Shown: positions 6,863 to 8,010 of the stretch, piece by piece
How positions within the stretch are numbered: the stretch's first letter is position 1
Layout: each line of letters opens with the position of its first letter
From: Eubacteriales Family XIII. Incertae Sedis bacterium
Lineage (GTDB): Bacteria > Bacillota > Clostridia > Peptostreptococcales > Anaerovoracaceae
NCBI GenBank assembly: GCA_031281765.1
Contig: JAITEX010000163.1
Location: 1-8,010, forward strand
DNA length: 8,010 nucleotides
Reading direction: 5' to 3'
Translations under genes and position numbers: made by a program
The notes under the pieces: generated by a model
Told to the model about the DNA's origin: nothing
The model's database searches: none
What the model saw: only the letters and a program-made list of their open reading frames with translations

Positions 6863-8010
6863 CGCGAAATGGTAGGATCGTAACCGCAGATACCTTTGAA
6901 ATTACAATAGGTGCAAGCGCGGAGCGGCAAATTGGTTCCGGGCTTGAGTTTCTTTGCGGTCATGGGCCGCGCGGAAGCGGAGCCGGTATGCAAGGCCGCG
7001 GCGAGATCCCGGAGCCGGACCCTTACACTGTCCATCAGCTCTTCGAGGTTTGTTTCGGCGTCGCTGCCTTTCGGCTTGAATGACCGCGCGAGTTCCTTTT
7101 CAAGGTACTCGTCGCCCCTTCCCTTGTCCTCAATATGCGGCTCTGAGATGCCGAAATAATGCACGCCGCCGGGACGGTATTTGCCCGAGACGGCAAGGAG
7201 ATAGAGCAAAAGCTGCAGTTGCCAGCCGCCGCGCACATCGTCGGGGCTGAATTCATCCGAGCCGGATTTGTAATCCGTAATGACGGCGTTCTCGCCGTCC
7301 TCTCCGCGACGGATGTCGACGCGGTCGATACGCCCGCCGATGGTGATGTTTTCGCCCGCGGTTCCCGTTTCTATCTCGATAGGGGCGAACGGGGCGTTCC
7401 GGCCGAAAGCCGCTTCGAAAAACATTTCGGCTATATCGGAGCCGCGCACCTGGTTCGTCACGGCCCACGCGACCCCGGCGGCCACATTCGTGATTCTCTC
7501 AGCCTTGTACTCCGTAAGGCCGCCCGGGCTCTTGAGCAAGCCCTCGCGATAGCGCGGCGCTATTCTGTCATAGAGTTCGCGAATCATATCCGCGCATTCC
7601 TCGCGCGTAACGGTTTCCCATGCGGAATTTTTATTGACACGTTCCCCGTAACCCATCAGGAGCTCGTGGTATATATCGCCGAAGCTGCGCGGGTCGAGCT
7701 CATGGATGCGCCGCTCGCCGAGCTTCAGCGCGCTTCCCATAAGCCATGAAAACCGGCAGCGGCTGTAGCGCTCTATCTGTGAGGGCGAGACGGCGAAATC
7801 CGTCAGGCGTTCGATAAACTCCGGGGAAATCTTTTCGCGCCCGAGCTTTGACGGGAACGCGAGGCCCGCGCGGACGGCGTCTATACGCGGCCGGTATTCG
7901 GGGCTGCGCTCTATCCACCGCAACACATCGCTCCACGGCGCCGTGATTTTTGCGCGCCCGGCGGCGGCGTTTACCGCGTGGTCCGCGAGATGCGCGAGGG
8001 CTTCTTCGGG
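6859..8010 (-). CDS. addB: ATP-dependent helicase/deoxyribonuclease subunit B (AddB), C-terminal part
   Basis: AddB pairs with AddA to resect double-strand breaks for RecA loading, the counterpart of RecBCD. This is the last 383 residues; the frame stays open to the window edge, so a GTG at 7926 is not the true start. The fragment holds the RecB-type PD-(D/E)XK nuclease domain: SPSQIERYSRCRFSWLM with Cys85, SFGDIYHELL with His115, GGRIDRVD with Asp229, the active-site core VITDYKSG with Asp246 and Lys248, and QLQLLLYLL after it. It ends with CTYCNFKGICGYDP, whose Cys366, Cys369 and Cys375 (C-x2-C-x5-C) complete, with Cys85, the four-Cys iron-sulfur staple known from AddB. All nuclease and cluster residues are present, so the domain looks active. 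The helicase-like N-terminal region lies beyond the window. The gene converges on the thioesterase. No addA follows it, unlike the usual addB-addA order, so addA must be upstream or elsewhere. A stand-alone RecB-like nuclease is the alternative, but the Cys pattern favours AddB. Confidence 0.87.
   Translation of the reverse strand, partial: PEEALAHLADHAVNAAAGRAKITAPWSDVLRWIERSPEYRPRIDAVRAGLAFPSKLGREKISPEFIERLTDFAVSPSQIERYSRCRFSWLMGSALKLGERRIHELDPRSFGDIYHELLMGYGERVNKNSAWETVTREECADMIRELYDRIAPRYREGLLKSPGGLTEYKAERITNVAAGVAWAVTNQVRGSDIAEMFFEAAFGRNAPFAPIEIETGTAGENITIGGRIDRVDIRRGEDGENAVITDYKSGSDEFSPDDVRGGWQLQLLLYLLAVSGKYRPGGVHYFGISEPHIEDKGRGDEYLEKELARSFKPKGSDAETNLEELMDSVRVRLRDLAAALHTGSASARPMTAKKLKPGTNLPLRACTYCNFKGICGYDPTISR

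Noticed and set aside
7159..7749. 196-codon plus-strand open frame opposite addB
   Set aside because: Opposite the AddB nuclease core, whose catalytic and Cys residues are all present on the minus strand.

Overview
The window reads as an ordinary bacterial chromosomal housekeeping segment: about 86% of it is one tight same-strand gene cluster and the rest is the end of a convergent gene. Base composition is moderately GC-rich (roughly mid-to-upper 50s % by eye), with strong G/C preference at third codon positions in most genes. The secA-prfB adjacency, a SecA carrying a C-terminal zinc (SEC-C) tail, a PpaX-like HAD phosphatase, a bacterial acyl-ACP thioesterase and an AddB-type nuclease together suggest an anaerobic Firmicutes-like lineage (for example Negativicutes or Clostridia) or Synergistota. 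The phylum cannot be settled from this sequence alone.

Layout, left to right. Bases 1-53 may be the last codons of an upstream plus-strand gene. Bases 54-146 are a short leader with a 10-bp perfect palindrome, a possible 7-codon micro-ORF and a good ribosome binding site. Then follow, all on the plus strand: secA (147-2918), prfB encoding peptide chain release factor 2 (2950-4059), a HAD-superfamily phosphatase (4046-4765, overlapping prfB by 14 nt), a saccharopine-dehydrogenase-family oxidoreductase (4803-6023) and an acyl-ACP thioesterase (about 6077-6862). Gaps between genes are 31, -14, 37 and 53 nt and no internal terminator is visible, so a single five-gene transcript is plausible. On the minus strand, the C-terminal 383 residues of an AddB-type helicase-nuclease subunit enter from the right edge (8010) and stop at 6859. 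That stop overlaps the thioesterase stop.

Functionally the cluster mixes protein export (SecA), translation termination at UGA/UAA (RF2), phosphate-ester or pyrophosphate hydrolysis (HAD), an amino-acid-type dehydrogenase of unknown substrate and fatty-acid release from acyl carrier protein. Shared transcription is better supported than a shared pathway. The minus-strand gene belongs to double-strand-break repair.

I found no mobile element, CRISPR array, RNA gene or convincing novel system. The most interesting points are a prfB that lacks the usual autoregulatory +1 frameshift site, two 24-nt micro-ORFs of similar sequence just upstream of secA and prfB, a dehydrogenase with no recognisable substrate or pathway partner, and an addB end with no addA after it.
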